In this document: positions 20,378-30,141 of the stretch, in pieces
Numbering within the stretch: position 1 is the stretch's first letter
Layout: every line of letters starts with the position of its first letter
DNA from: Aedes albopictus
Taxonomy: Eukaryota > Arthropoda > Insecta > Diptera > Culicidae
Direction: 5' to 3'
Assembly (NCBI RefSeq): GCF_035046485.1
Contig: NC_085136.1
Location: 327,634,227 to 327,698,226, forward strand
Length of the DNA: 64,000 nt
Notes under the pieces: generated by a model
What the model was told of the DNA's origin: nothing
The model's input: the letters and a program-made list of their open reading frames with translations, nothing else
Database searches by the model: none
Position numbers and translations under genes: made by a program

Positions 20378-21842
20378 ATGGAGGAAGATAACGTTAACAT
20401 CAACATCAACGACGAAAGTGTGGAGAACCCGTTTGCAAGATGCGGTCTGGCGAGGTCGCCGACCGAACAGAACCAGCAGAAGCAACAACAGCAGCGGGAG
20501 CAGCAGGATCGGGAAAAAGAGCTGCACGAGCAGCAGAAGCGAGAGCAGGAGCAGTGCGAACAGCAGCAGCGCGGGCATGAACCAGGCGAGAAGCAGCAGC
20601 ATCGGCAGCTGCGAAGCGCATGGAATTTACTCCCAAGGCAGTCGAAGGTGGAAGCTGCGAAAACTGTAGCGGACGAGCTTCGTGAGTTCGTCGACAAGAG
20701 ACATAACGTACACAAGGACATTAAGGATCTCGTGACAAGAATTCAAGGAAGCCTTGGGTCAGCCATCAAAGACTGGAGAAGATTGATGCAGAGAGCGGAA
20801 GCCGCAGAATCTGAGTTGGCGGTGACTAAGAACGCCATGGCGGCAGCGGTACTGCAGCAGGCGAAAACCGGTACTGCTCCCGGTAGAGGTACTAAGGCGA
20901 AGGAAAAGCCATTGGGGACGGAAACCACACCGGTATTCACCCCAAAGAGAACCAGATCATCACCTGGAGATGAAAGGTTGGCAGCACACAAAAAACCAAA
21001 GAATGTGGATGCTAGACCGGCCAACGAAGCGATTACCGGCGGAAAAGGAGACACCCCCTGGCGCGAGGTCCGGAACAGGAAGGACAGAAACAGGAAGGTT
21101 AACGTCAAAATGCAAAAACCTATCAGGAGGAGGAAGAAAGATGAAGCGGTCATCGTGAAAACCAGCGAAGATACGTACGCCGAAGTCCTGCGAGCCATGA
21201 GAACAGACCCACAACTCAAGGAGTTTGGTGCTGACGTCCAGAAGATCAGATGAACCCAGGCGGGAGACATGATCTTTGAGTTGAAAAAAGACTCAAAAAA
21301 CAAAAGCTCAGCATACAAAGAGCTGACGGAGAGAGTAATGGGTGAAAAGGTGCATGTGAAAGCCATGTGCCCCGGAGCGACGATCCAATGCAAGGATTTG
21401 GACGAGATTACCACAGAGGCAGAAGTGAGACTCGCCATGAGAGAGCAATGCGACTTGGAAGGCGTGGATATGACAGTACGCCTGAGAAGGGGACCGTTTG
21501 GAACGCAGGCAGCCTCGATAAAGCTCCCAGTTGACGCAGCCAACAAAGCGATGACAATCGGAAAAATCAAAGTCGGTTGTTCAGTATGCCCACTGAGATT
21601 CTCCCAGCGACCGGAAGGGTGCTACAGGTGTCTAGAATACGGCCACCTGGCGCGGAACTGCAAAGGAATCGACAGAAGTAAGCTGTGCAGGTGGTGCGGT
21701 CAGGAAGGTCACAAGGCGCAAGACTGCAACAACGAACAGAGATGTCTGTTTTGTGTCGACAATTCGCAACAGACACGCGACGGGAGGCCCCAGATGCCCG
21801 GCCTTCAAGCAGACGACAGGTACTAAACCGCAGTGGAGGTAA
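20378..21842 (+). pseudogene. LINE ORF1 (gag-like nucleic-acid-binding protein), broken twice
   Basis: The ATG at 20378 opens a Q/E/R-rich probable coiled region (residues about 31-75), a basic linker around residue 250 (PIRRRKKDEA) and the R1-type segment YAEVLRAMRTDPQLKEFGA. At codon 292 (21251-21253) an in-frame TGA stands where this family has arginine. A single C-to-T change from CGA would explain it. The same frame then continues with GDMIFELKKD. Two zinc knuckles are intact, CYRCLEYGHLARNC (from residue 415) and CRWCGQEGHKAQDC (from 437). A third starts CLFC at 456, but its remainder (HATGGPRCPAFK) lies in another frame, so one small indel occurred between about 21755 and 21773. In that frame the ORF ends in TAA at 21840-21842, overlapping ORF2 by about 10 bases. 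The protein would coat LINE RNA and aid target-primed integration. Confidence 0.82.
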
Positions 21843-24766
21843 CTCAACTAAACCTCAATCACTGCGACACAGCACAGCAATTGCTGTGGCAATCCGTATC
21901 AGAGTCGAAGTGCGATGTGGCTATTATTTCTGAGCCGTATCGTATACCAGCTGGAGATGGCAACTGGATCGCGGATAAGGCGAAGACAGCTGCTATTTGG
22001 ACGATGGGAAAGTATCCCATCCAGGAAGTAGTGTACCAGGCCAACGAAGGCTTCGTGATCGCCAAAATCAATGGAGTTTTTGTTTGTAGCTGCTACGCAC
22101 CCCCTCGATGGACAGTAGAACAGTTCAACCAGATGCTGGATGAGCTAACCGACGAGCTAGCCGATCGGAGACCGGCCGTAATTGCCGGCGACTTCAACGC
22201 CTGGGCCGTTGAGTGGGGCAGCCGCTTCACCAACCCAAGAGGGCGTGCTCTGCTAGAAGCACTAGCAAAACTCGACGTAGACTTGGCTAACGAAGGAAGC
22301 ATCAGCACTTACCGAAGGGATGGTCGAGAATCGATTATCGACGTCACCTTCTGTAGCCCTGTGCTCGCGGGAACCATGAACTGGAGGGTTTGCGACGGAT
22401 ACACTAACAGTGACCACCAGGAGGTCCGGTATAGGATTGGAGTGCGGTCACGGAGTACATGGACAGGAAGGCAACCTCGCGATCGAATGTGGAAGACGAA
22501 GCAGTTCAACAAGGATCTTTTCATCGAAGCCCTCAGAAGAGAAGATCTGGGATCGGATTTGAGGCCCGAGGAGTTAACGGCAGCGCTAGTGCGCGCATGT
22601 GACACAAACATGCCTAGGAAGGTCGAGCCGAGCCACAGACGTCGCCCTGCATACTGGTGGAATGAAGCGATCAACGATCTCCGGAAAAAATGCCTCAAAG
22701 CCAGGAGGCGAATGCAAAGAACCAGAACCGACGAAGAGAGAGAAGCGCGAAGAGTAGTGCTGCGAGCTGCGAAAGCCGCTTTGAAGGAAGAGATCAAGCG
22801 GAGCAAGAAAACGAGCTTCATGGAGTTGTGCCGTGATGCGAATGCAAACCCTTGGGGAGACGCATATAGAGTGGCGATGGCCAAAATCAGTGGCCCAGCG
22901 GTGCCCCCTGAAACATGTCCAGAGAAGCTAAGAGTGATCGTCGAAGGGTTGTTTCCTCAACACGAACCTACGGTTTGGCCGCCGACACCGTACGGCCATG
23001 CAGGAGAAGAGAGAGTGAGTATCACCAATGACGAGCTCATAGCAGCGGCCAAGAAGATGAAGGTCAAAAAGGCGCCTGGCCCGGATGGTATTCCCAACAT
23101 AGCGCTGAGAACTGCTATCGAGGCCAACCCAGACATATTCCGGACATCTCTGCAGATCTGTTTGGATGAGGGACGTTTTCCGTCTCAATGGAAGAGACAA
23201 AAACTGGTACTGCTACCGAAACCAGGCAAGCCTCCTGGCGAACCAAGCTCGTTCCGGCCGATATGCTTGTTGGATACGCTAGGAAAGCTACTGGAAAAAG
23301 TCATCCTCAATAGACTCACCGCTTTCACAGAAGGAGAACAGGGTCTCTCGGAGATGCAATTCGGATTCCGAAGAGGGAAGTCGACGATAGATGCCATCCA
23401 GACAGTTGTTGCTACAGCCGACAAAGCGAGGACGAAAAAACGACGGGGTAACCGCTTCTGTGCCATCGTCACAATTGATGTGAAAAATGCATTCAACAGC
23501 GCAAGCTGGGAAGCCATCGCAGCAGCGCTGCACGAGATGAAGGTCCCGGACTACCTCTGTAGGATTCTCAGCGACTACTTTGACAACCGAACCCTGTGCT
23601 ACCATACAAGTGCAGGTCAGAAGAACGTTACGATATGTGCGGGCGTTCCACAGGGGTCTATCCTTGGTCCGACGTTGTGGAACGCAATGTACAACGGGGT
23701 ACTGACACTGGAGCTACCGACAGGCGTCAAAATCGTTGGGTTTGCGGACGACATCACGTTGGTGGTAGTTGGCGAGACTTTAGAAGCAGTGGAGATACTC
23801 GCAACGGAGGCGGTACACGCTGTTGAGTACTGGATGCAGGGGAAGAAACTATCTATAGCCCACCAGAAAACGGAGCTGGTGCTGATCAGTAACTGCAAGG
23901 TGGTGCAGAAGGCTGCCATTACAGTCGGGGAACATGCCATAGTCTCTAAGCGGGAGTTGAAGCATCTCGGCGTAATGATCGACGACCGGCTAAACTTCAA
24001 CAGCCACGTCGATTATGCATGCGGGAAAGCAGCAAAGATGATCACGGCATTGGCGAGGATCATGCCGAATAACTCAGCAATCAGCAGTAGCAAGAGGCGG
24101 TTACTAGCTAGCGTGTCTACATCGATTCTAAGGTACGCTGGTCCAGCTTGGGCGACCGCAACGAAAACGAAGAGAAATCGCGCTCAGCTCTGCAGCACGT
24201 ACAGACTGATGGCCATGCGAGTGGCAAGCGCCTATCGCACGATATCATCGGATGCGGTGTGCGTGATTGCCGGGATGGCTCCCATCGCCTTCGTTCTAGA
24301 AGAGGACAAAGAGTGCTACGAGGCCAGGGGCACAAGAGGAGCTCGAAAGGCAGCGCGGGTCGCCACGATAGCGAAGTGGCAACACGAGTGGAATACCACA
24401 GCGAAGGGAAGATGGACCCACCGCCTTATTCCAAATTTGGTAGAATGGGTAAACAGAGATCATGGGGAAGTGAATTTCCATGTGACGCAGTTCTTGTCAG
24501 GTCATGGCTGCTTCAAGAAATACCTGCACCGGTTCGGACACGCAGGGTCGCCGTTCTGCCCTGAGTGCGGAGATGTCGAGGAATCGCCGGAACACGTTGT
24601 CTTCGAGTGTCCACGTTTCACTGTGGAACGCAGCGAGATGACAGCAATCTGCGGTGCTGGTATAAGGGCCGACAACATTGTGACTAGAATGTGCCGTGAC
24701 GAAGCCTGCTGGAACGCGGTGAATGCTGCGGTGGTAAAGATAATGTCGTTTCTCCAGCGGAAATGA
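21833..24766 (+). CDS. LINE ORF2 protein: endonuclease - reverse transcriptase - CCHC (977 aa)
   Basis: Residues 1 to about 220 form an APE-like endonuclease: QLNLNHC at the start, SEPYR, YAPP, GDFNAW (catalytic region from 119) and SDH (193-195). The reverse transcriptase spans roughly residues 410-700: KKAPGPDGIPN, FRPICLLDTLGKLLEK, FGFRRGKSTIDAI, TIDVKNAFNSASW, GVPQGSILGP, the active-site box FADD (637-640) and LKHLGVMIDDRL. The C-terminal CPECGDVEESPEHVVFEC (909-926) is a C-x2-C-x8-H-x4-C finger, as usual in R1-clade proteins. Length fits the family. The reading frame has no internal stop. It opens at 21827 and the expected first codon at 21833 is GTG, not ATG. The overlap with the ORF1 stop suggests coupled (re-initiation) translation. 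The protein nicks the (CA)n target and primes reverse transcription there. Confidence 0.92.
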   Translation: MEVTQLNLNHCDTAQQLLWQSVSESKCDVAIISEPYRIPAGDGNWIADKAKTAAIWTMGKYPIQEVVYQANEGFVIAKINGVFVCSCYAPPRWTVEQFNQMLDELTDELADRRPAVIAGDFNAWAVEWGSRFTNPRGRALLEALAKLDVDLANEGSISTYRRDGRESIIDVTFCSPVLAGTMNWRVCDGYTNSDHQEVRYRIGVRSRSTWTGRQPRDRMWKTKQFNKDLFIEALRREDLGSDLRPEELTAALVRACDTNMPRKVEPSHRRRPAYWWNEAINDLRKKCLKARRRMQRTRTDEEREARRVVLRAAKAALKEEIKRSKKTSFMELCRDANANPWGDAYRVAMAKISGPAVPPETCPEKLRVIVEGLFPQHEPTVWPPTPYGHAGEERVSITNDELIAAAKKMKVKKAPGPDGIPNIALRTAIEANPDIFRTSLQICLDEGRFPSQWKRQKLVLLPKPGKPPGEPSSFRPICLLDTLGKLLEKVILNRLTAFTEGEQGLSEMQFGFRRGKSTIDAIQTVVATADKARTKKRRGNRFCAIVTIDVKNAFNSASWEAIAAALHEMKVPDYLCRILSDYFDNRTLCYHTSAGQKNVTICAGVPQGSILGPTLWNAMYNGVLTLELPTGVKIVGFADDITLVVVGETLEAVEILATEAVHAVEYWMQGKKLSIAHQKTELVLISNCKVVQKAAITVGEHAIVSKRELKHLGVMIDDRLNFNSHVDYACGKAAKMITALARIMPNNSAISSSKRRLLASVSTSILRYAGPAWATATKTKRNRAQLCSTYRLMAMRVASAYRTISSDAVCVIAGMAPIAFVLEEDKECYEARGTRGARKAARVATIAKWQHEWNTTAKGRWTHRLIPNLVEWVNRDHGEVNFHVTQFLSGHGCFKKYLHRFGHAGSPFCPECGDVEESPEHVVFECPRFTVERSEMTAICGAGIRADNIVTRMCRDEACWNAVNAAVVKIMSFLQRK

Positions 24767-25757
24767 CGAGAGCAGCAAATGAATGATCGTAGAGACAATC
24801 CGGGGCAAGCGTAGTAGTTCCGTCCGCGTGTGGTAGATCCGCCGTCGGGGACTACCGGTGTCGTGAGCGATTAAGGTGTGGAGCTTACTGGCTCTCGGTC
24901 GGTATTCGGGAGAACTTCCTACGTCGGGGAACTCTCTGTCGGAGTAGGATAGATCCACTGCCGGGGAGTATCCGAGTAGTGCGCGTGAAGTCATTGTGCT
25001 CAATGGCACACGGGCGGTAACGGGAGAACGGCTTTCGTCGGGGACTTCTCTGTCGGAGTAATACAGATCCACCGCCGGGGACTGTCAGAGTAGAGCGATC
25101 GGGAAGAAGCACCGGAGCATGGTCGTCAGGGCGCCTGTGAACCGGAAGCCGTCTCCAACCGGAATCGCAGGACCGACCTTGGCATCTGCCCGGGAAGTCG
25201 GTTGCGGGAGAAGTTTCAGTGTCGGGAAACTCTTCGTCGGGTAGGATATATCCACCGTCGGGGACTATCCGAGTCGTGCGCGGAAACCTCGAGTGCTGAT
25301 TGGCACTCGGGCGGCACCGGGAGGGCAACGTTCTCGGAGCAAATTAATAGCAGCCGATGAACTCAGCATGGCTTTAGAATAACAAATTTGATGAAAGTGG
25401 TACTAACATAGAGTTTACCGCTCAATGGCGGCACATTAAGCAAATAACAAGCTAACCGGAGCCGAAAGGCTAACAACGATTAGAATAACAAATTTGAAAA
25501 ATAGCATGCATGTCGCTTAGTGGCGATACTGGAATATTAACAGCAACTAACGAAGCGGTGCGCATAGCATGAAGAAGACTAGGATAACAAATTGGTGATG
25601 GTGCACAAGGCACATAACGCCTCTCCTCCGAATAAATACTGCATGGTGGTACCGGAGGGGAATTTAAGGTGGAGGTGAACTAGGAGAGTGTTTTTAGTGG
25701 GTAGGCGCATATTCGAATCCCACACAGCGTCTTCAGAAGATTTTTGGACTTCTAGAA
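24767..25757 (+). other. 3' UTR of the R1-clade LINE, with two internal repeat families
   Basis: The first part (about 24815-25325) holds four imperfect copies of a 115-180-bp unit marked by AGATCC(A)CCGCCGGGGACT-like words near 24829, 24948, 25062 and 25244, with GTCGGGGA and GGGAGAAC. The second part (about 25375-25600) has three units of about 100 bp marked by AGAATAACAAATTTGA at 25377 and 25480 and AGGATAACAAATTGG at 25579. In R1 elements the 3' UTR carries the signal recognised by the reverse transcriptase, so the repeats may matter for template choice. Antisense open frames across this region reflect the repeats. Confidence 0.75.
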
Positions 25758-25767
25758 TAAAAAAAAA

Positions 25768-25775
25768 CACACACA

Positions 25776-25870
<95 letters not shown>
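25768..25870 (+). repeat. (CA)n microsatellite, right half of the split tract
   Basis: Directly follows the LINE A-run. A near-pure CA tract with one CATA near 25781. Confidence 0.95.
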
Positions 25871-25873
<3 letters not shown>

Positions 25874-25990
25874 CATTTGCTCAGTTCGTCGAGCTGAGTT
25901 GATTGGTATATGAGACTCGGCCCTGCGGACCTCGGATCGAAAGTCGATATTTATACCCTTCTTATGGGTGTAAGAAGGGTAACAAAATAT
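25871..25990 (+). repeat. Dispersed repeat bordering (CA)n
   Basis: GAGCTGAGTTGATTGGTATA followed by GAGACTCGG is also present, inverted, next to the TGTA repeat at 11115-11160. A small hairpin, TACCCTTCTTATGGGTG with AAGAAGGGTA, sits at 25954-25981. This places the microsatellite target inside a dispersed family. Confidence 0.6.
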
Positions 25991-26948
25991 CGTGATAAAT
26001 ATGTCAAATTAATCTCATGCATCAAATAGAACTTCAATCTAAAATTGGTTGGCAAAATGCAGTTTAGATAGATAATATTATTCAATAATAAAGCATATCG
26101 TTGCCAGCGATGAACTTCACAGGCTCAATTTCCAACGTGAATAATCAGAAGTCAGATTATTCCTGCACCATGGCTGACCCTACCCCTTCAGCTCTGTCAC
26201 GAACCCCACTCCGCGTCCGATAGGCTGAAAAGATAACCAACCACACCAACCTCCGACCGACTGGCCAACCGAACAAACATTGGAAAATACGGCGATGGAA
26301 TGAATTTTAAATAATTTATCCGATGCGAACAAGCCGCCTGGAATACGTAATACCGGCTTTGGCTTTGGTCGGTAGAAATAATGTGTTGAATAATAATCAT
26401 AATTATTCTATGGCACCATCCAGCGCCATCCAGCCAGCCACCGCCTGAATGGGTTTCAATGGAATACGGGTGAGTGTGTGTGGCGTGCGGCGACGTTGTC
26501 TGCGCTCGGAAATCCCTTTAAGCCCTTATGACGGCACCCGTCACCCCCCGCGTAAATATTTCACGCATCCCAACCCACCCGTCCATGGAAAACTCCATTC
26601 CAGAGATAACGACGTGAAAGCTTTGATTTATCCCATAAATTTTTCTCCCCAGGGTGCTTGCTGCTGCTGCTGCACCATAACAAACATTTTAGAGCTTTTC
26701 GATGACGATGGTTTCGCTGGTTGCCGGACGGACAACGCGGACGACCGGTCGTCGAGCGGTGATCAACTTTTGTATTCAAATGACGAACCACACGTGATGG
26801 TGATCCGTTGTCGTCAACGCCGCCGTAAAAATGCCACCAATTTCGACGCACCGGTTTCGTCAACTGGGGGTGAGGTGCTTTCTCGGCGCAAGGTAGGAAG
26901 GAGATGGAAATTGAACGGTAAATTTCGATTACGGTCACCTAGGTACTG
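25991..26948. other. GC-richer, single-copy-looking block; no gene proven
   Basis: Unlike its neighbours, this block shows no match to other parts of the window and has mixed composition, with a CTGCTGCTGCTGCAC run at 26664. The open frames 26449-26967 (+) and 26561-26938 (-) overlap each other and have no recognisable domain. It could be intronic or intergenic host DNA with regulatory content. Confidence 0.45.
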
Positions 26949-26956
26949 TGGGGAAC

Positions 26957-27193
26957 CAGTGGCGTAGCCAGAAATTTGCTCTGGGAGGGGTTTTCAATGT
27001 TCAATAATATAAATTTTTATTTGACACTCACATTTCGTAAAAATGCACACTCAATTTGAGCCGTAGGTTCAAGATAGCGGCGCAGCCGAAAATTTTTTTC
27101 GTCACAAAGCGTTTTATACTGGAAATTTGTTCCAGAAATTTTGGCTCTGGGGGGGGTTTTAACCCTAAAACCCCCCCCGTGGCTACGCCACTG
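26957..27193. mobile_element. 237-bp hAT-type MITE
   Basis: Terminal inverted repeats CAGTGGCGTAGCCA and TGGCTACGCCACTG are flanked by a perfect 8-bp duplication TGGGGAAC (26949-26956 and 27194-27201). An 8-bp duplication with CAG...CTG ends points to hAT. The right end contains G and C runs. Confidence 0.9.
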
Positions 27194-27281
27194 TGGGGAA
27201 CTTACCCGAAATGATGGTAAAAATATCACTGTTTTATACTAGAAACTCTTTTTGTGTCATTGGATGAGGGTGCATAAATTA

Positions 27282-28714
27282 TAAAGGACAAACATACATA
27301 CATACATTTAAGACAAGACATAATCAACAATAGTACGCCACAATACTCGGTTTGTGTCTGCCGCTCTCCATCCTCGGTCGCGCCCAATGCTCGCCAGGTG
27401 CTCTCTGCGCTCCACGCCTTCTTGTGCCAACCGGATCAGTTGAAAACACCAACTTTGCAGGGTTGCTGTCCGGCATTCTTGCAACATGCCCTGCCCACCG
27501 TATCCTTCCAGCTTTGGCTACTTTCTGGATACTGTGTTCGCCGTAAAGTGCAGCGAGCTCGTGGTTCATCCTTCTCCGCCACACACCGTTCTCCTGCACA
27601 CCACCGAAGATCGTCCTTAGCACTCGTCGCTCGAAAACTCCGAGTGCTTGTAGGTCCTCCTCGAGCATGGTCCATGTCTCGTGCCCGTAGAGGACCACCG
27701 GTCTTATTAGCGTTTTGTACATGGTGCATTTGGTGCGTGGGTGAATATTTTTCGACCGCAGTTTCTTCTGGAGCCCGTAGTAGGCCCGAGTTTCGCTGAT
27801 GATGCGCCTTCGAATTTCACGACTAACGTTGTTGTCAGCCGTCAGTTAGGATCCCAGGTAGACGAATTCCTCCACCACCTCGATAGTATTCCCGTCAATC
27901 GTAACATTACTACCCAGAAGGATCCGATAGTGTTCGGTTCCGTCTACCAGCATGTATTTTGTTTTTGAGGCATTCACCACACGTCAGACCTTTGCTGCTT
28001 TGCGTTTCAGGTGGGTGTACAGCTCTGCCACCGTTCCAAATGTTCTGGCGATAATGTACATGTCGTCCGCAAAGCACACAAATTGACCGGATTTTGTGAA
28101 AATCGTTCCCCGGCTGTTGAGCCCGGCTCGTCGCATCACACCTTCCAGAGCGATGTTGAAGAGTAGGCATGAGAGTCCGTCACCTTTTCGCAGTCCCCGG
28201 CGAGATTCGAATGAACTGGATAGATCACCCGAAACCCTTGCGCAGTTTTGCACACGCCGTCCATCGTTGCTTTAATCAGTCTAGTTAGCTCCCAGGAAAG
28301 CCGTTTTCGTCCATGATTTTCCATAGCTCTGCGCGGTCGATACTGTCATATGCCGCTTTGAAGTCGATGAACAGGTGATGCGTTGGGACCTGGTATTCAC
28401 GGCATTTCTGGAGGATTTGCCGTACGGTAAAGATCTGGTCCGTTGTCGACCGGCCGTCGATGAAGCCGGCTTGATAACTTCCCACGAACTCCTTTACTCA
28501 AGGTGACAGACGACGGAAGATGATCTGAGATAGCACTTTGTAGGCAGCATTCAAAATAGTGATCGCTCTGAAGTTCTCACATTTCATATGGTCGTCTTTC
28601 TTGTGAATGGGGCAGATTACCCCTTCCTTCCACTTCTCCGGTAGGTGTTCGGTTTCCCAGATCCTGACTATTAGCCAGTGCAGACAAGGGCATACATAAA
28701 AAGAGGGATTTTTA
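27282..28714 (-). pseudogene. 5'-truncated RTE-like LINE, reverse transcriptase ORF with several frameshifts
   Basis: Read on the minus strand, the pieces follow in order: EHLPEKWKEGVICPIHKKDD (from 28660), QAGFIDGRSTTDQI and FIDFKAAYDSIDR (28480-28330), GLRKGDGLSCLLFNIALEG and the active-site box CFADDMYIIAR (28200-28040), then YGHETWTM, RTIFGG, WRRRMNHEL and GRIRWAGHVARM (27690-27470). The frame changes at least three times and there are internal stops. The endonuclease is missing, so the copy is 5'-truncated. The 3' end is a TGTA-type tail (complement at about 27290-27310). TGCATAAATTA at 27271-27281 and 28715-28725 may be the target duplication. The RTE-like label is by motif similarity. 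Confidence 0.8.
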
Positions 28715-28789
28715 TGCATAAATTAAGGTAGGACTTTTATGAGGAAAGTGTTAGTTCACGAGAACTGACAGGTCTTGATCCTGGACATT

Positions 28790-29016
28790 TGAGATGGAGT
28801 CAAGGGGGTTCTTGGGAAGTTCTCAACCCAAAAGATAGGGGATTCCAAGGGCCTTCAGGGGTGTTAAGTTTTTTTTTTGAGATTTCAAGAGCCTTTAACT
28901 TGGCCTTTGAAGGAGGTTCCGACAGGCTTCTTTCACGTTTCACTGGGATTACGGAGATTCCAGTAATATTGGGAATTTGAGGGTTTGGTAATGTGTTTTT
29001 CTCAGGCAGGTTTGGG
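28790..29016 (+). repeat. Second minisatellite, inverse orientation, part 1
   Basis: TTTCAGGGG/TTCAAGGG-type units, interrupted by the MITE at 29017-29311 and continued at 29320-29910. Confidence 0.6.
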
Positions 29017-29311
29017 AATGTTCACTTGCAGGAGTTATATTCACTTGCTTTTATTTCAGTTTGGCAGCATGATATGAAAAAAAAGTGTAATGATGATATT
29101 TACATTATAGTTTTATCTAAAATTTTGGCCGAATAAAGTAAGGTCGCAGAGACTTGTGAGCATGAAGAGAGTATAAATTACACTCACGTCGTGATGAGTA
29201 GTAGCCTTTGCATCTCTTTCAACACTTTGGGATGCGTGTGCGACCTTTTGATAGCATGATTCTGAACTGAATTATTAACAAGTGAGTATAACTCATTGCA
29301 AGTGAATATTT
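29017..29311. mobile_element. About 295-bp MITE
   Basis: AATGTTCACTTGCAGGAGTT followed by ATATTCACTTG at the left is matched by the inverted CAAGTGAGTATAACTCATTG followed by CAAGTGAATATT at the right. Inner pairing (AAGGTCGCA / GTGCGACCTT) also exists. Target duplication is not clear. Confidence 0.7.
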
Positions 29312-29319
29312 CTAACACT

Positions 29320-29910
29320 ATTCCCAGGAGCCTCTAAAGGGCGTTCAGAGACGTTTCAGGGTAATTCAGAGATATTTCCGAGAGCTTCAGGGGTTTTCAG
29401 GAACGTTTTAAAAGCCTTCCGAAAACTTTCAGGAGTGTTTGATTCAAGGGCGTTTCAAGAGGTTTTGAGGGTTCGCTTCAGAGGGTTTTGGAAGCTTTTT
29501 AAAGGTGTTCCAAGGGGTTTCAGGGTCATTTCAAACCGGTTATGGTGATTTCAAGAGCGTTTCAATGGGATTATGAAAGTTTTAGGAGCGTTTCGAGGCG
29601 TTTCATGTCAGGGTTCTTTCAGGAAGTTCCAGGATTTCAAGGGCATTTTTGTGGAATTATGGGGGTTTCAGGGACGTTTCAAGGGGTTTCAAGCGTTTTT
29701 GTGAAGAGGTCTCAGGAGTCGAAGGGTGTTTAGGGTACTGCAAAGGGATTACGAGGACTTCTGGGCGTTTCAATAGTATAAAACGCCCCAGAGACCCCAT
29801 GGAGCCCCCTGGGGTCACCTGAAACATTCCTGAGACCTTCAGGTACCTCCCGGAATTCCCTGAAATGCCACTGAGACCCCCTGGAAGTCCCCTGTGACTC
29901 TTTGGGACCA
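29320..29910 (+). repeat. Second minisatellite, inverse orientation, part 2
   Basis: Irregular units of TTTCAGGGG, TTTCAAGGGG and GTTTTGAGG. From about 29770 the array switches strand (CCCCTGAAACATTCCTGAGA). Confidence 0.65.
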
Positions 29911-29941
29911 CCTTGAGCCAGTGATCCGAAATGTACTGTCA

Positions 29942-30141
29942 AAAACTATACACGCGATTCTTTTTTTGCATGGATCGTTATTTTACTATAACGAAGTCAA
30001 TTTTGAACTGATTCTCATGAAATTTAGTACACAGGTAGTACTAATCGTGCCTACATGTGTACAAAATTTCATGAGAATCGGTTGAAAATTGCCTCCGTTA
30101 TAGCAAAAACCAGGACCGTGCAAAAAAGAATCGGGTGTAGT
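29942..30141. mobile_element. 200-bp foldback MITE (family B, copy 1)
   Basis: The arms AAACTATACACGCGATTCTT ... CTCATGAAATTT and AAATTTCATGAGAATCGGTT ... AAAGAATCGGGTGTAGTTT are inverted copies with a spacer around 30030-30060. Its interior resembles the foldback split by the 2.9-kb element at 32645-35536. Confidence 0.75.

Larger units (their letters stand above)
19816..25767 (+). mobile_element. R1-clade LINE (Waldo/Mino-like), full length, inserted in (CA)n
   Basis: A 5' UTR of about 560 bp is followed by ORF1 (gag-like, CCHC knuckles), ORF2 (apurinic-like endonuclease, reverse transcriptase, C-terminal CCHC), a 1-kb 3' UTR and a short A-run (25759-25767). CA microsatellite lies on both sides in the same orientation. 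R1-clade families named Waldo and Mino are known to insert into ACAY or AC repeats, and this layout is exactly that situation. The copy seems fairly recent because ORF2 is open over its whole length. ORF1 carries a nonsense codon and a frameshift, so this copy probably cannot move alone. Target duplication cannot be resolved inside the repeat. Confidence 0.88.

Noticed and set aside
20333..20721. Leu-, Cys- or Ala-rich minus-strand frames opposite ORF1
   Set aside because: They mirror the CAG/GAG-rich coding of the Gln/Glu/Arg segment of ORF1.
22309..25328. Antisense open frames opposite LINE ORF2 and its 3' UTR (for example 22309-22884, 24497-25072, 24885-25328)
   Set aside because: They are shadows of the GC-rich ORF2 codons and of the 3' UTR repeats; no domain or start signal supports them.
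26449..26967. 172-codon plus-strand open frame in the GC-richer block
   Set aside because: Overlaps an equally long antisense frame, has no recognisable domain and contains a CTG microsatellite; not enough to call a gene.
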